The notes beneath the pieces are model-generated. The model did no database searches, was not told the origin of the DNA, and was given only the letters and a program-made list of their open reading frames with translations. A program made the translations under genes and the position numbers. Below, piece by piece: positions 9,308-17,855 of a DNA stretch of 64,000 nt (the stretch's first letter is position 1; each line of letters opens with the position of its first letter). The stretch is taken from the NCBI GenBank assembly GCA_026005015.1, contig BPKG01000001.1:248001-312000 (forward strand). The letters are read 5' to 3'. Origin of the DNA: Burkholderiales bacterium. Lineage in GTDB: Bacteria > Pseudomonadota > Gammaproteobacteria > Burkholderiales > UBA6910.

Positions 9308-10075
9308 ATGAAATTCGTTCGGTTCCAAGCGGAGGGCAGGACGGGCTTCGGCGTGCTTTCGGAGGAAGGAGAAGTACGCGTCTATGAGGGCGACATGTTC
9401 CACCGTCCCCGACCGAGCGGATTGAGCCTGGCGCTGGATCGGGTCAAGCTCCTGCCCCCGTCCGACGCCTCCGCCATGATCGCCCTGTGGAACAACTCGC
9501 GCTCCCAGATCGCCAAGCTAAAGCGCGAGACCCCGCGGGAAGCGCTCTACTTCCTCAAGCCCCGATCGAGCTTCGCCACCCACGGCGACCCCATCCTCTA
9601 CCCCCGGGGCCTGAGCGAGCGGGTGGTGCTGGAGGGGGAGCTGGGGATCGTCATCGGCCGCCGGACGCGGGGGGTCAACCCCGAGGAAGCCCGCGGGGCG
9701 ATTTTCGGCTACACCGTGGTGAACGACGTGACCGCCCAGGACGTGGTGAAGCGCGACTCGACCTTTCCTCAGTACACCCGGGCCAAGGGCTTCGACACTT
9801 TCAGCATTTTCGGGCCGGTGATCGACACCGATGTCGATCCCATGACACTTACTGTCGAATCCTTCATCAACGGGGTCAAGCACCAGGACTACCCGGTGGA
9901 AGACCTGGTGTTGAACCCCTTCGAGATCGTGGCCTCCATCTCCCAGACCATGACCCTGGAGCCCGGCGACGTGATCGCGTGCGGCACCTCCCTGGGAGCG
10001 GATCCGATCCAGATCGGGGACACGGTGGAGATCCGCATCGCCGGGATCGGGTCCCTGGTCAACACCGTGGCATAG
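9308..10075 (+). CDS. Fumarylacetoacetate hydrolase-family protein
   Basis: This is a 255-aa enzyme of the FAH / 2-hydroxyhepta-2,4-diene-1,7-dioate isomerase family, which cleaves or isomerises beta-diketo or enol acids using a divalent metal. The metal ligands are visible as Glu in VVLEGELGIVIG and Asp in GYTVVNDVTAQD. The substrate-loop segment KGFDTFSIFGPVI and the terminal GDTVEIRIAGIG are typical. The ATG at 9308 is preceded by GGGGGG and starts the standard family N terminus MKFVRF. It forms a tight pair with the upstream TauE-like transporter. The substrate is not determined by sequence alone. Confidence 0.88.
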   Translation: MKFVRFQAEGRTGFGVLSEEGEVRVYEGDMFHRPRPSGLSLALDRVKLLPPSDASAMIALWNNSRSQIAKLKRETPREALYFLKPRSSFATHGDPILYPRGLSERVVLEGELGIVIGRRTRGVNPEEARGAIFGYTVVNDVTAQDVVKRDSTFPQYTRAKGFDTFSIFGPVIDTDVDPMTLTVESFINGVKHQDYPVEDLVLNPFEIVASISQTMTLEPGDVIACGTSLGADPIQIGDTVEIRIAGIGSLVNTVA

Positions 10076-10314
10076 GTCTTGCATGACATGAGAGCGGTTG
10101 CATTGCTTTCCGGCCGGGATTCAGGGCGCCGCGGGGTGCCCAGAGGCCCGGACCGGGTAGCGAAACTCCTCCCGGATCGCGGGCCTGGCGCAGGCGGCGC
10201 GCCCGCGGGAAAGGAGGTGGGGCGCGGCTGACCCTTTCCGGGCGCGGGCACTAGGGGACCTGCCCGAAACGGGCAATTCCAGCCGTGGAAGGGCGCCGAG
10301 GACAGGAGACAAAA

Positions 10315-11163
10315 ATGAAACGCAGAGCGTGGGGAATCGCGGCGCTGCTCGCCGTCCTGGGATCGTGGGCCGGGGGTGCCTCGGCGCAAGAGAAGGTGTA
10401 TTCCTTTGGCGTCATCACGCAACGCAGCCCGATCCTCACGGCCCAGTACTGGAACCCCATCCTGCGCTACGTCAGCGAAAAAAGCGGCGTTCCCCTGGTC
10501 CTCAAGCTCGCCAAGACCGGTCCCGAGCACTCGGCCATGATCGGCCGGGGCGAATTCGACTTCATTTACTCCAACCACAACTTCAAAGCCGACAACGACG
10601 TGGTCGGCTACCGCGTCATCGCCCGGCCCCAGGAGGAGGCCATCCAGGGCCAGATCGTGGTGCTGGCGTCCTCGGGCATCCAATCCCTGCGGGAACTGGA
10701 GGGCAAGGAGGTGGTGTTTCCCTCCCAGGTGGCGTTCGTGGGCTACTACGTACCCATGGACGCCCTGCTGCGCGCCGGCATTTCCGTGAGGCCCCTGTTC
10801 GCCGGCAACCAGGAAGGCGCCATGGGCCAGCTCAAAGCGGGCCGGGTGGTGGCCGCGGGGGTGAATTCCCAGATCATGCGGGATTTCGCCAACCGGGAGC
10901 AGGTGGAGTACCGGGTGCTGTGGAGCTCGGAGAAGTACCTGAACATCCCCATCTCGGTCCATCCTTCAGTGCCCAAGGAAAAAGTGGCCAAGGTGCGCCA
11001 GGCCCTGATCCATATGGCGGCCGATCCCGAAGGCGCCCGGATCCTCGCCGCCAGCGCCGAACTGGTGAAGCAGAAACCCCCGTATGGTTTCGTGGCGGCG
11101 GAGGACGCGGAGTTCGACAACGTGCGCCGCTTCTATCGCACCAGTCTGGTGAGGGGGGAGTGA
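10315..11163 (+). CDS. PhnD-like periplasmic substrate-binding protein
   Basis: This is a 282-aa exported binding protein of the phosphate/phosphite/phosphonate ABC-transporter family. A clear signal peptide (MKRRAWGIAALLAVLGSWAGGASA) covers residues 1-24. The mature part has PhnD-type segments SFGVITQRSP, YWNPILRYVSEK, MIGRGEFDFIYSNHNF and VVFPSQVAFVGYY. No permease or ATPase gene is nearby. Instead its TGA is followed after 2 bp by the ATG of a membrane GGDEF-EAL protein. I infer that it acts as a periplasmic ligand receptor presenting to that protein, not as a transporter subunit. The ligand is unknown. AGGAGACAAAA precedes the ATG. Confidence 0.85.
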   Translation: MKRRAWGIAALLAVLGSWAGGASAQEKVYSFGVITQRSPILTAQYWNPILRYVSEKSGVPLVLKLAKTGPEHSAMIGRGEFDFIYSNHNFKADNDVVGYRVIARPQEEAIQGQIVVLASSGIQSLRELEGKEVVFPSQVAFVGYYVPMDALLRAGISVRPLFAGNQEGAMGQLKAGRVVAAGVNSQIMRDFANREQVEYRVLWSSEKYLNIPISVHPSVPKEKVAKVRQALIHMAADPEGARILAASAELVKQKPPYGFVAAEDAEFDNVRRFYRTSLVRGE

Positions 11164-11165
11164 CC

Positions 11166-13616
11166 ATGGGCCACCTGGGTCTCGAGCATCTGTGGCGGAA
11201 TCTAAGCCTTTCCGCCCGCCTCATGCTGGGCTCCGGGGTGGCGCTGGCCCTTTCCGGCGCGGTGCTGCTCTATAGCGTCATTTTGAACGAGGTGGAGCGC
11301 AACCGGGCCGAGCTGAGCGAGAAAGTCAAATACGAGGTGGAATCCCTGATCCCCGCCGTGACCGAGCAGGCGGTCATCGGGGACTACGCCCTGATCCAGC
11401 AGATCCTCGATGCGCGGGTCGGCCAGCGAGACATCGCCCTGGTGAGCTGGATCGACAACATGGGCAACCCCTTGAGCGCCGCGAGCCCCGGGGAAGAAAG
11501 CATCGCTCCCGCCTGGTTCGTCCGCTGGGCGGACATCCGGGCCCAGGAGGAATCCGTCCAGATCGTGGTGGGAGGCGAGCGCTACGGACGGGTGCTCATC
11601 CGCACCGACCCCACGGCCACCCTCAATCATCTCTGGCAGCAGTCCATGGAAATGTTCCAGTTGCTGCTGTTTCTCCTGGGGATCTTCTTCGGCGTGACGC
11701 TGGCCATCGCCAACAACGGCCTGCGGCCCCTGTACGCCCTGGCCTCCTCCGCCGCGCGCTTCGGCCAGGGCGACTACTCGGTGCGCATCGAGCCCGACGG
11801 CCCCCCGGAGGTGCTCGCCACCATCCACGCCTTCAACCGCATGGCCGAGTCCATCGCTCGCGACATGGCCGAGCGCAAGCAGGCGCGGGAGATCCTGTTC
11901 GCCGAGAAGGAGCGGGCCCAGGTGACCCTCGCCTCCATCGCCGACGCCGTGGTGACCACCAATACCCAGGGAGCGGTGGACTATCTCAATCCCATGGCGG
12001 AAAAGCTGACCGGCTGGAGCACGGAGGAAGCCCGCGGCGCGCCCCTTTCCCGGATTTTCTACGTGCTGCGGGAGATCTCGGGGGAGAGGATCGAAGATCC
12101 CGTCGCGGCGGTGCTGAGAAAAGGGCACGCCACCGAGCCCGAGACCCACGCGGTGCTGATCTCCCGGGACGGAGGCCGCTGGCCCATCGAGCACACCGCG
12201 GCCCCCATCCGCAACCGGGAGGGGGAGATCATCGGCGTGGTGCTGGTGTTCCGCGACGTGGGGGAGTCGCGCAAGCTCGCCCACCAGCTCTCGTGGCAGG
12301 CGAGCCACGACGCCCTCACCGGGCTCGTCAACCGGCTCGAGTTCGACCGCCGTTTGACCGCCCTGGTGGAGGACGCCCAGATCCAGGGTCGGAGCCACGC
12401 GCTGCTCTACCTCGACCTGGACCAGTTCAAGGTGGTGAACGACACCTGCGGCCACGTGGCGGGGGACGAGCTGCTGCGCCAGGTGGCGTCGATCCTAGAA
12501 GCCGAAATCCGCGAATCCGACACCTTGGCGCGCCTGGGCGGAGACGAGTTCGGGGTGCTGCTCCAGGGCTGCGATCTCGCCCAGGCGCTGCAAGTGGCGG
12601 AGAAGCTGCGGCGGGCGCTGGCCAACTTCCGCTTCGCCTGGCAGGACAAGACCTTCGCCAGCAGCATCAGCATCGGGCTGGTGGCGATCACCGGGGACGG
12701 GGAGAGCGCCGCGAGCCTCCTCGGCGCGGCGGACGCCGCCTGCTACTCGGCCAAGGACAAGGGCAGGAACCGGGTGCAGGCGTACCGGCCCGGCGACAAC
12801 GAGCTGGCCCAGCGCCGCGGCGAAATGCAGTGGGTGTCCCGCATCACCCGGGCGTTCGAAGAAAACCGTTTCCGCCTCTACTGCCAGCGCATCGCGGGTC
12901 TTCGGCCCGACGGCGCCGACGAGGAGCACTACGAGGTGCTGGTGCGCATGGTGGACGAGGGGGGAGAGCTGGTGCCGCCCATGTCCTTCATCCCCGCGGC
13001 GGAGCGCTACAGCCTCATGCACGCCATCGACCAGTGCGTGATGACCCTCGCCTTCAGCCGGTGGCGGGCGCTGGCGGCCTCGTGCCTCCGCTTGCCCATG
13101 CTTTCCATCAACCTTTCGGGCGCCTCCATTTCCGATGACCACATCCTCGCCTTCATCCACGAGCAGTTCAAGCGCCACCAGGTGCTGCCGCGGGCCATCT
13201 GCTTCGAGATCACCGAGACGGCCGCCATTGCCAACCTGACGCGGGCGAGCAAGGTGATCCGCGAGCTCAAGGAGCTGGGCTGCCGTTTTTCTCTGGACGA
13301 TTTCGGCAGCGGTCTGTCCTCCTTCGCCTACCTGAAGAACCTGCCGGTGGACTACCTGAAGATCGACGGCGCTTTCGTCAAGGACATGGCCAACGATCCC
13401 ATCGACTGCGCCATGGTCAGGGCGATCAACGACATCGGCCACGTCATGGGCATCCGCACCATCGCCGAGTGGGTGGAGAACGAGGTGACCCTGGGGATGC
13501 TCAGGACCATCGGCGTGGATTACGTGCAGGGTTTCGCCGTGCACGTGCCCGAGCCCATCGAGGCGATCGGCGGCTACACCCGTCCAGGGGCCAGGTTACG
13601 GCTCGCGGCCGGCTGA
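11166..13616 (+). CDS. Membrane PAS-GGDEF-EAL cyclic-di-GMP signalling protein
   Basis: This is an 816-aa inner-membrane protein. A first transmembrane helix (about 19-40) and a second (about 163-182) flank a periplasmic domain of about 120 residues. Next come HAMP (about 185-235), PAS/PAC (about 247-365, with NPMAEKLTGWS), GGDEF (intact LGGDEFG at about 457-463) and EAL. In the EAL domain the signature reads EVL (590-592), a common active variant. The other catalytic segments EITETAAIAN, LDDFGSG, YLKIDGAFVK and EWVENE are present, so both synthesis and breakdown of c-di-GMP are possible. The ATG at 11166 has GGGGGGAG five bases upstream. The gene is coupled to the PhnD-like protein, whose liganded form probably docks on the periplasmic domain. 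Confidence 0.9.
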   Translation: MGHLGLEHLWRNLSLSARLMLGSGVALALSGAVLLYSVILNEVERNRAELSEKVKYEVESLIPAVTEQAVIGDYALIQQILDARVGQRDIALVSWIDNMGNPLSAASPGEESIAPAWFVRWADIRAQEESVQIVVGGERYGRVLIRTDPTATLNHLWQQSMEMFQLLLFLLGIFFGVTLAIANNGLRPLYALASSAARFGQGDYSVRIEPDGPPEVLATIHAFNRMAESIARDMAERKQAREILFAEKERAQVTLASIADAVVTTNTQGAVDYLNPMAEKLTGWSTEEARGAPLSRIFYVLREISGERIEDPVAAVLRKGHATEPETHAVLISRDGGRWPIEHTAAPIRNREGEIIGVVLVFRDVGESRKLAHQLSWQASHDALTGLVNRLEFDRRLTALVEDAQIQGRSHALLYLDLDQFKVVNDTCGHVAGDELLRQVASILEAEIRESDTLARLGGDEFGVLLQGCDLAQALQVAEKLRRALANFRFAWQDKTFASSISIGLVAITGDGESAASLLGAADAACYSAKDKGRNRVQAYRPGDNELAQRRGEMQWVSRITRAFEENRFRLYCQRIAGLRPDGADEEHYEVLVRMVDEGGELVPPMSFIPAAERYSLMHAIDQCVMTLAFSRWRALAASCLRLPMLSINLSGASISDDHILAFIHEQFKRHQVLPRAICFEITETAAIANLTRASKVIRELKELGCRFSLDDFGSGLSSFAYLKNLPVDYLKIDGAFVKDMANDPIDCAMVRAINDIGHVMGIRTIAEWVENEVTLGMLRTIGVDYVQGFAVHVPEPIEAIGGYTRPGARLRLAAG

Positions 13617-13745
13617 TGCTGTCCGGCGCGAGCCGGCTCCTCCTTATCGTACGCATCAGATAAATCGATTGATTCCCGCTTCGCCGCAGGCTCAGAATGC
13701 CCTTCGGTCTCGATCCGGGACGAAACCGATAAAAAGGAGGGGATC

Positions 13746-13898
13746 ATGAAGTTTTCGCTTGCGGAAATTCAGCTCGAATACCCCGAGGTGGACAACGATT
13801 TGGTCAAGGTGGAGTTCGTGGCGCCGCAGATCCCGGCCGCGACCGCTTATCCCACCGACTACGATGAAGCCTGGCTGGGCCAGTTCGCAGCCGAATAG
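13746..13898 (+). CDS. Uncharacterised 50-aa acidic peptide
   Basis: I do not recognise this small gene. It encodes 50 residues starting MKFSLAEIQLEYPEVDNDL, continuing VKVEFVAPQIPAATAY and ending PTDYDEAWLGQFAAE. It is strongly acidic (about eleven Asp/Glu against two Lys), without Cys and without a signal peptide. Support for translation is good: AAAAAGGAGGGGATC places a strong ribosome site before the ATG, and a rho-independent terminator follows 20 bp after the stop. It therefore forms its own short transcription unit between two c-di-GMP genes. The layout resembles a modified-peptide precursor or a small regulatory protein, but no modifying enzyme is adjacent and no function should be assumed. 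Confidence 0.6.
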   Translation: MKFSLAEIQLEYPEVDNDLVKVEFVAPQIPAATAYPTDYDEAWLGQFAAE

Positions 13899-13918
13899 CG
13901 GGGACGAGCAGGTTCGTG

Positions 13919-13948
13919 AAAGCCGCCTCTTTGGGCGGCTTTTGTTTT
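13919..13948 (+). terminator. Rho-independent terminator after the 50-aa gene
   Basis: AGCCGCC (13921-13927) pairs with GGCGGCT (13934-13940), followed by TTTGTTTT. This is a compact hairpin with a T tract on the plus strand. Confidence 0.85.
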
Positions 13949-14114
13949 CCCGCCCGGTTCGCCTTTCGGCCGAAGCCGCCGGGCCGCTTCATCTCCGTCT
14001 AGCGGATCGAAGAGGTCGGGGAGAAAGCTGAGCGGATGCTGTCCAGCACACCGGCGAGGATTTCCATCCCCTACGCCGGCAGCGCTGCCTCTCCTTTCCT
14101 CGACCGGTCCGAGT

Positions 14115-14474
14115 TCAGCGGTTTTGCTGCGGTGCGGGGCGCTCTCCCGGAAGGTTCCGGGGTTCCGCCAGCGGTGCAGTCGCCGGCTCGTCCGAAGGGG
14201 CGGCGGGCCGCGGCGGGGCTGTCCTGCGTTGCCCGCTCTTCAATTGGGCCAGGGCAACGAGGGCCCCTTCTACCCAACGATAGGGTCCCATGAACTCGGC
14301 CCGCTCGTCGTAGCGGGTCGGATCCGCCCCACGGGGCCATGCCACCAGGTAAAAGCCGGGCGTGAGGGGTTTGCCGTCGGGCCGCCAATAGATGCGCTCG
14401 TAGGACTCCGAGTCGATGAGGCGGGTGTCGCTCACCACGCGCACGATCTCGTAGTCTTCGTAACGGGTTTCCAT
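14115..14474 (-). CDS. Hypothetical 119-aa protein
   Basis: This is a soluble protein of unknown function. It starts METRYEDYEIVRVVSD and has an aromatic-rich core (YERIYWRPDG, PGFYLVAWPRG, AEFMGPYRWVEGALVAL) and a Pro/Ala-rich tail, probably disordered. The start at 14474 is supported by GGAGGAACC on the minus strand. A longer upstream reading frame exists but would begin in non-coding-looking sequence. No transmembrane segment or known motif is seen. Confidence 0.6.
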   Translation of the reverse strand: METRYEDYEIVRVVSDTRLIDSESYERIYWRPDGKPLTPGFYLVAWPRGADPTRYDERAEFMGPYRWVEGALVALAQLKSGQRRTAPPRPAAPSDEPATAPLAEPRNLPGERPAPQQNR

Positions 14475-14632
14475 CCGGTTCCTCCATGTCGCATGTCGCC
14501 ACGTTATATCCGGCAAGTTGCGCCGGTGTGAAGAAAGAGTGGCCGCTAGTAAAACAATAGTACCGAGGAAAGGACCGGATGAGCCTCCCCCCTCAAACGG
14601 GATCCTCGGCTCCAGGAAACACAAGCAATCGG

Positions 14633-14669
14633 GCCCGGGTAGTGGAAGCACCCGGGCTGATTTCTTTTT
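14633..14669 (+). terminator. Strong plus-strand terminator with no gene upstream
   Basis: GCCCGGGT (14633-14640) pairs perfectly with ACCCGGGC (14650-14657), followed by TGATTTCTTTTT. There is no T tract in the other direction, so it should stop plus-strand transcripts starting within about 150 bp upstream. Confidence 0.7.
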
Positions 14670-14676
14670 AACACAT

Positions 14677-14693
14677 TTTGACAATCGGTCAAA
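14677..14693. promoter_or_regulatory. Inverted repeat TTTGAC-N5-GTCAAA, possible operator
   Basis: A perfect 6-bp inverted repeat overlaps a -35-like TTGACA upstream of the GGDEF gene. This is the geometry expected of a repressor or activator site. No matching regulator is identified. Confidence 0.35.
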
Positions 14694-14810
14694 TCGCCGG
14701 GCGAGCCGGATGCCGGTTCAGGTGTGAAGGGGAACAAAGGTGAATTTCCCGGCGCCGGTGAAGGAAAAGCGCGCGGTTGGGGCATAATGAAGCTCTTCCC
14801 GTCCTGAATC

Positions 14811-17132
14811 TTGCGCCTTGTGGGTGATTCCTTGGAGCTGCCCGGGGAAAAGAAGGGTTTCGCGCGCCGTCGCTTCGGGCTGGGCACCCGGATCACCCTG
14901 GGGCTTACGGCGGTGGCCGTCCTGGTGGTGCTGGCGGGGGCCGTTCTGCGGGCGGCCCAGGAAAGGGCCATCGAGATCCTCAAAAGCCACCTGGAGGAAG
15001 AAGCCCGGGTATCGGAGTGGGTACATCGGATCCGCACGGCGCTTCTAGAAGCACGCCGCCACGATCACGACCTCGCCTTAAGCTATCGCCAGACGCCGCC
15101 CGAGGCGTTCAATGCCAGGTACTGGCAGCCGGTGGAGGGGCTGCTCGCGGGCGTACGCCAGGATCTCGAGCGCCTCCGGGGGATCGTCCAGGACCCGGGA
15201 ATCCTGCGGGAAATCCGCGCAATCCAGCAGGCCGTGGAGCTGTACGGCACCGAGTACGCGGCCCTGGTGGACCTCCATCGCCGCATGGGTTCCGCCGCTG
15301 GCGGGCTGGAGGCCCAGATCCGGGATCAGGAGGAGCAGCTCGAGGCGGCGATCTCCCAGCGAGGCCCGGCGAGCGCCCTGGAGCGCCTCAAGGCGCTGCG
15401 CTTCGCGCGCATCGATTACTTCGCCCGCCACCGCCCGGCTGAGGCGGACGCCGTGCGCGCCTCGAGCCAGGTGCTGGCCCGGGAGATCGCCGCAGGCCCT
15501 CTGGCCGAGCCCGCCCGTTCCCTGCTCAGCGCGGCCCTGGACCAGTACCGCCTGATGTTCGACCGCTACGCGGAGATGGTGGAGGAGGCGTCCGCCCGGC
15601 GCGCCTCCCTGGTCAAGGCGGTGGCAGAGGCGGAGCCCGGGTTCGACCGGGTGCTGTCCCGAATGCGCAGCGCCCGCGTGCTGGCCTACTACAGCGTCTC
15701 GTTGAGCGACGCCATCGGCTATACCGCCGGCATCGTGGGGTTGATCACCCTCCTCGCCGCTGGCTGGATGGTGCTCGCCCTGCGCCGCAACGTCATGCGT
15801 GCCATCGAAGCGTCGGTGGATTTCGCCCGCCGCGTCGAGCTGGGGGACTTGAGCGCCCGCATCGCCGAAACGGAAACGCCCGCCCTGGGGCGGCTGGCGG
15901 AGGTGCTAAATGAAATGGCGGCCTCCCTGAAGCGGGCCCGGGACCAGCATCTGGAGCAGACGAGAACCCTGCAGCGGGAAGTGGACAGCTTGCGCGGGCG
16001 CGTGGCCGTCCAGGACAAGATCTTGCAGGCAGCCCAGGCGGAAACCAGGAGCCTGGAGCAGCAGGTGGCCAGGGGCGCCTGGGAGCTGGCCTCGGCCCTG
16101 GAAGAAGTGCGCATGAGAAACCGGGAAATGATGCTGTTCAACGAGATGAGCAGCCTGCTGCACACCTGCCGCAGCGACCGGGAAGCCTTCGACGTGATCG
16201 ACTTGTACGCCGCCCGGCTGTTTCCCCTGGAAGAAGGGGCGCTCTACTTTCTCAGCCCCACCCACGAGAGGCTGGAATGCCTGGCCGCGTGGGGAGGAAC
16301 CTCCCGGGAGCGCGCGGGAAGCTTTGGCCCGCAGGCGTGCCTGGCGCTGCGGCGCGGCCACGTGCATCAGGTGGAGGACCCGGCCGCTTCGCCCTTGTGC
16401 GAGCACGTGCGGGCCTGCGGCGACCCGCGGCGCCCCTATCTATGCCTGCCCATGGCGGCCGGCGGCGACACCCTGGGCATACTGCATCTGTCCTTTTCGC
16501 CCCCGGAAGTCGGCGCGGAGGCTTCCGCCACCTCTCGGGAGTATAAGCGTGACATGGCCAAGGCCCTGGCGGACCAGATCGCGCTGGCCATTTCCAACAT
16601 CCGCTTGCGGGAGACGCTGCACCGCCAATCGATCCGCGATCCCCTCACGGGCCTGTTCAACCGGCGTTATCTGGAGGAGTCGCTCCAGCGGGAAGTGGCT
16701 CGGGCCGAGCGCACCGGTCGGCCGCTGGCGCTCCTCATGCTGGACGTGGACCATTTCAAGCGGTTCAACGACTCCTACGGCCACGAGGCGGGCGACGCCG
16801 TCCTGCGGGCCCTCGGCCGCCTGTTGCGCCAAAGCGTGCGGGAGGGGGACATCGCCTGCCGCTTCGGCGGGGAAGAGTTCGTCGTGCTGTTGCCGGAAGC
16901 GACTCTGGAGACGGCCCAGGAGCGGGCGGAGAGGATCCGGGACGAGGCGCGCCGGATCCGCATCCACCGGGAGGGTCGCTACCTGGATCCGGTGAGCGTT
17001 TCCTTCGGGGTGGCCATCTACCCGGACCACGGGGTATCGGCGGAGACTCTGCTCGCCGCCGCCGACGCGGCCCTGTACCGGGCGAAGAGCAGCGGCCGCG
17101 ACCGGGTGATGGTCAGCCTGCGCGCTTCCTGA
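14811..17132 (+). CDS. Membrane HAMP-GAF-GGDEF diguanylate cyclase
   Basis: This is a probable diguanylate cyclase of up to 773 aa. An N-terminal transmembrane helix (about residues 28-46) is followed by a helical periplasmic sensor (about 50-300) rich in heptads. A second transmembrane helix (GIVGLITLLAAGWMVLAL, about 305-322), HAMP and a long coiled coil come next. A GAF-like domain follows (FNEMSSLLHTC through DQIALAISNIRL). The C-terminal GGDEF domain has the active signature FGGEEF, the substrate segment DVDHFKRFNDSYGHEAGD and an N-terminal RDPLTGLFNRRY. The EAL domain is absent. The TTG at 14811 is the longest start; GTG at 14820 or TTG at 14832 are alternatives and none has a convincing ribosome site. 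Confidence 0.88.
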   Translation: MRLVGDSLELPGEKKGFARRRFGLGTRITLGLTAVAVLVVLAGAVLRAAQERAIEILKSHLEEEARVSEWVHRIRTALLEARRHDHDLALSYRQTPPEAFNARYWQPVEGLLAGVRQDLERLRGIVQDPGILREIRAIQQAVELYGTEYAALVDLHRRMGSAAGGLEAQIRDQEEQLEAAISQRGPASALERLKALRFARIDYFARHRPAEADAVRASSQVLAREIAAGPLAEPARSLLSAALDQYRLMFDRYAEMVEEASARRASLVKAVAEAEPGFDRVLSRMRSARVLAYYSVSLSDAIGYTAGIVGLITLLAAGWMVLALRRNVMRAIEASVDFARRVELGDLSARIAETETPALGRLAEVLNEMAASLKRARDQHLEQTRTLQREVDSLRGRVAVQDKILQAAQAETRSLEQQVARGAWELASALEEVRMRNREMMLFNEMSSLLHTCRSDREAFDVIDLYAARLFPLEEGALYFLSPTHERLECLAAWGGTSRERAGSFGPQACLALRRGHVHQVEDPAASPLCEHVRACGDPRRPYLCLPMAAGGDTLGILHLSFSPPEVGAEASATSREYKRDMAKALADQIALAISNIRLRETLHRQSIRDPLTGLFNRRYLEESLQREVARAERTGRPLALLMLDVDHFKRFNDSYGHEAGDAVLRALGRLLRQSVREGDIACRFGGEEFVVLLPEATLETAQERAERIRDEARRIRIHREGRYLDPVSVSFGVAIYPDHGVSAETLLAAADAALYRAKSSGRDRVMVSLRAS

Positions 17133-17141
17133 ATTGGAGAT

Positions 17142-17462
17142 TCAGTAGGGGGCGCCGATGGTATTAAGGGCCGCCTCTTCCGGCAGCAAGGCGAACCGGG
17201 GGCCCCAGAAGACCAGCACCCGGCCGGTGCGCTCCGCCAGCTCGATGAGATCGTCCATGGAGCGGATGAGGGCGCCCCGGACCGGTTCCGCGATGCTGCG
17301 GGAGGCCTCGAGAAAGGATTCCTGATCGATTTCCACGCCCCTCAAGAAGCCGGCCGCTTTCATGATGGCGGCCCAGGTGAGGATGACGAGCGCCGGATGG
17401 GTGTCGTTCATCCATCTGAGGTCGAGAAGGGGCCAGGCGGGCCCCGGAAGGTTACGGTTCAT
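17142..17462 (-). CDS. Hypothetical 106-aa protein
   Basis: This is a small, mainly helical protein of unknown function, starting MNRNLPGPAWPLLDLRWMND. It has a central LVILTWAAIMKAAGFLRG and an acidic helix MDDLIELAERTG. It is convergent with the GGDEF gene, 9 bp apart. The ATG at 17462 follows GGGGGTAG at a reasonable distance. I see no catalytic motif. Confidence 0.5.
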   Translation of the reverse strand: MNRNLPGPAWPLLDLRWMNDTHPALVILTWAAIMKAAGFLRGVEIDQESFLEASRSIAEPVRGALIRSMDDLIELAERTGRVLVFWGPRFALLPEEAALNTIGAPY

Positions 17463-17855
17463 GGCGTCTACCCCCAATCGCGTCGGCTTGATGGCGTTGG
17501 CCGCGCTTATGGAGGGACTGGCAGGATCCGTACCACGCCCGCTGAGCCCAGGTCCGGTCCAGGGGTGTCGAGCCAGCACGACAATTCAAAGGGTTGCAAC
17601 GGAAGGGGGGAAGGCTTGCCGGGGCGGGAAAGGGGCGGATGTCCCAGGACCCGGCAGCCCCGTCGGGAAGCTGACGGAGGTCCTGGCGGGCTCCGATCGC
17701 CGACCCGGGCCGTGAAAGGAGTGGTCGATCACGGGCTGGCGATGGGAGTTCGCCGCCAGGTGCTTCCAGTATGATTGCGCCTGGAAAGGCGCATGTAAAA
17801 CTTCGTCAATTTCCGGCCGTGCTTTACACGAATTCACGTTGTCACTGAAGCCTCC
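17463..17855. other. Intergenic region upstream of uvrA-like gene
   Basis: These 393 bp have no supported gene. A hairpin TGCGCC-TGGAAA-GGCGCA lies at 17776-17793, and a TATGAT at 17770-17775 could be a -10 box. I do not see a clear LexA box of the CTGT-N8-ACAG type. Confidence 0.35.

Larger units (their letters stand above)
14475..14810. other. Intergenic region with orphan terminator and palindrome
   Basis: These 336 bp lie between the minus-strand hypothetical gene and the plus-strand GGDEF gene. They hold a strong plus-strand terminator (14633-14669) with no recognised plus-strand gene before it, and an inverted repeat (14677-14693) that overlaps a TTGACA. They probably contain the GGDEF promoter and possibly a short RNA. 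Confidence 0.5.

Noticed and set aside
10315-11163. A phosphonate ABC importer
   Set aside because: No permease or ATPase gene is present on either side; the only close partner is the GGDEF-EAL protein.
10329-11165. Upstream extension of the GGDEF-EAL reading frame
   Set aside because: It overlaps the whole PhnD-like gene in another frame and has no homology features. The ATG at 11166 has a good ribosome site.
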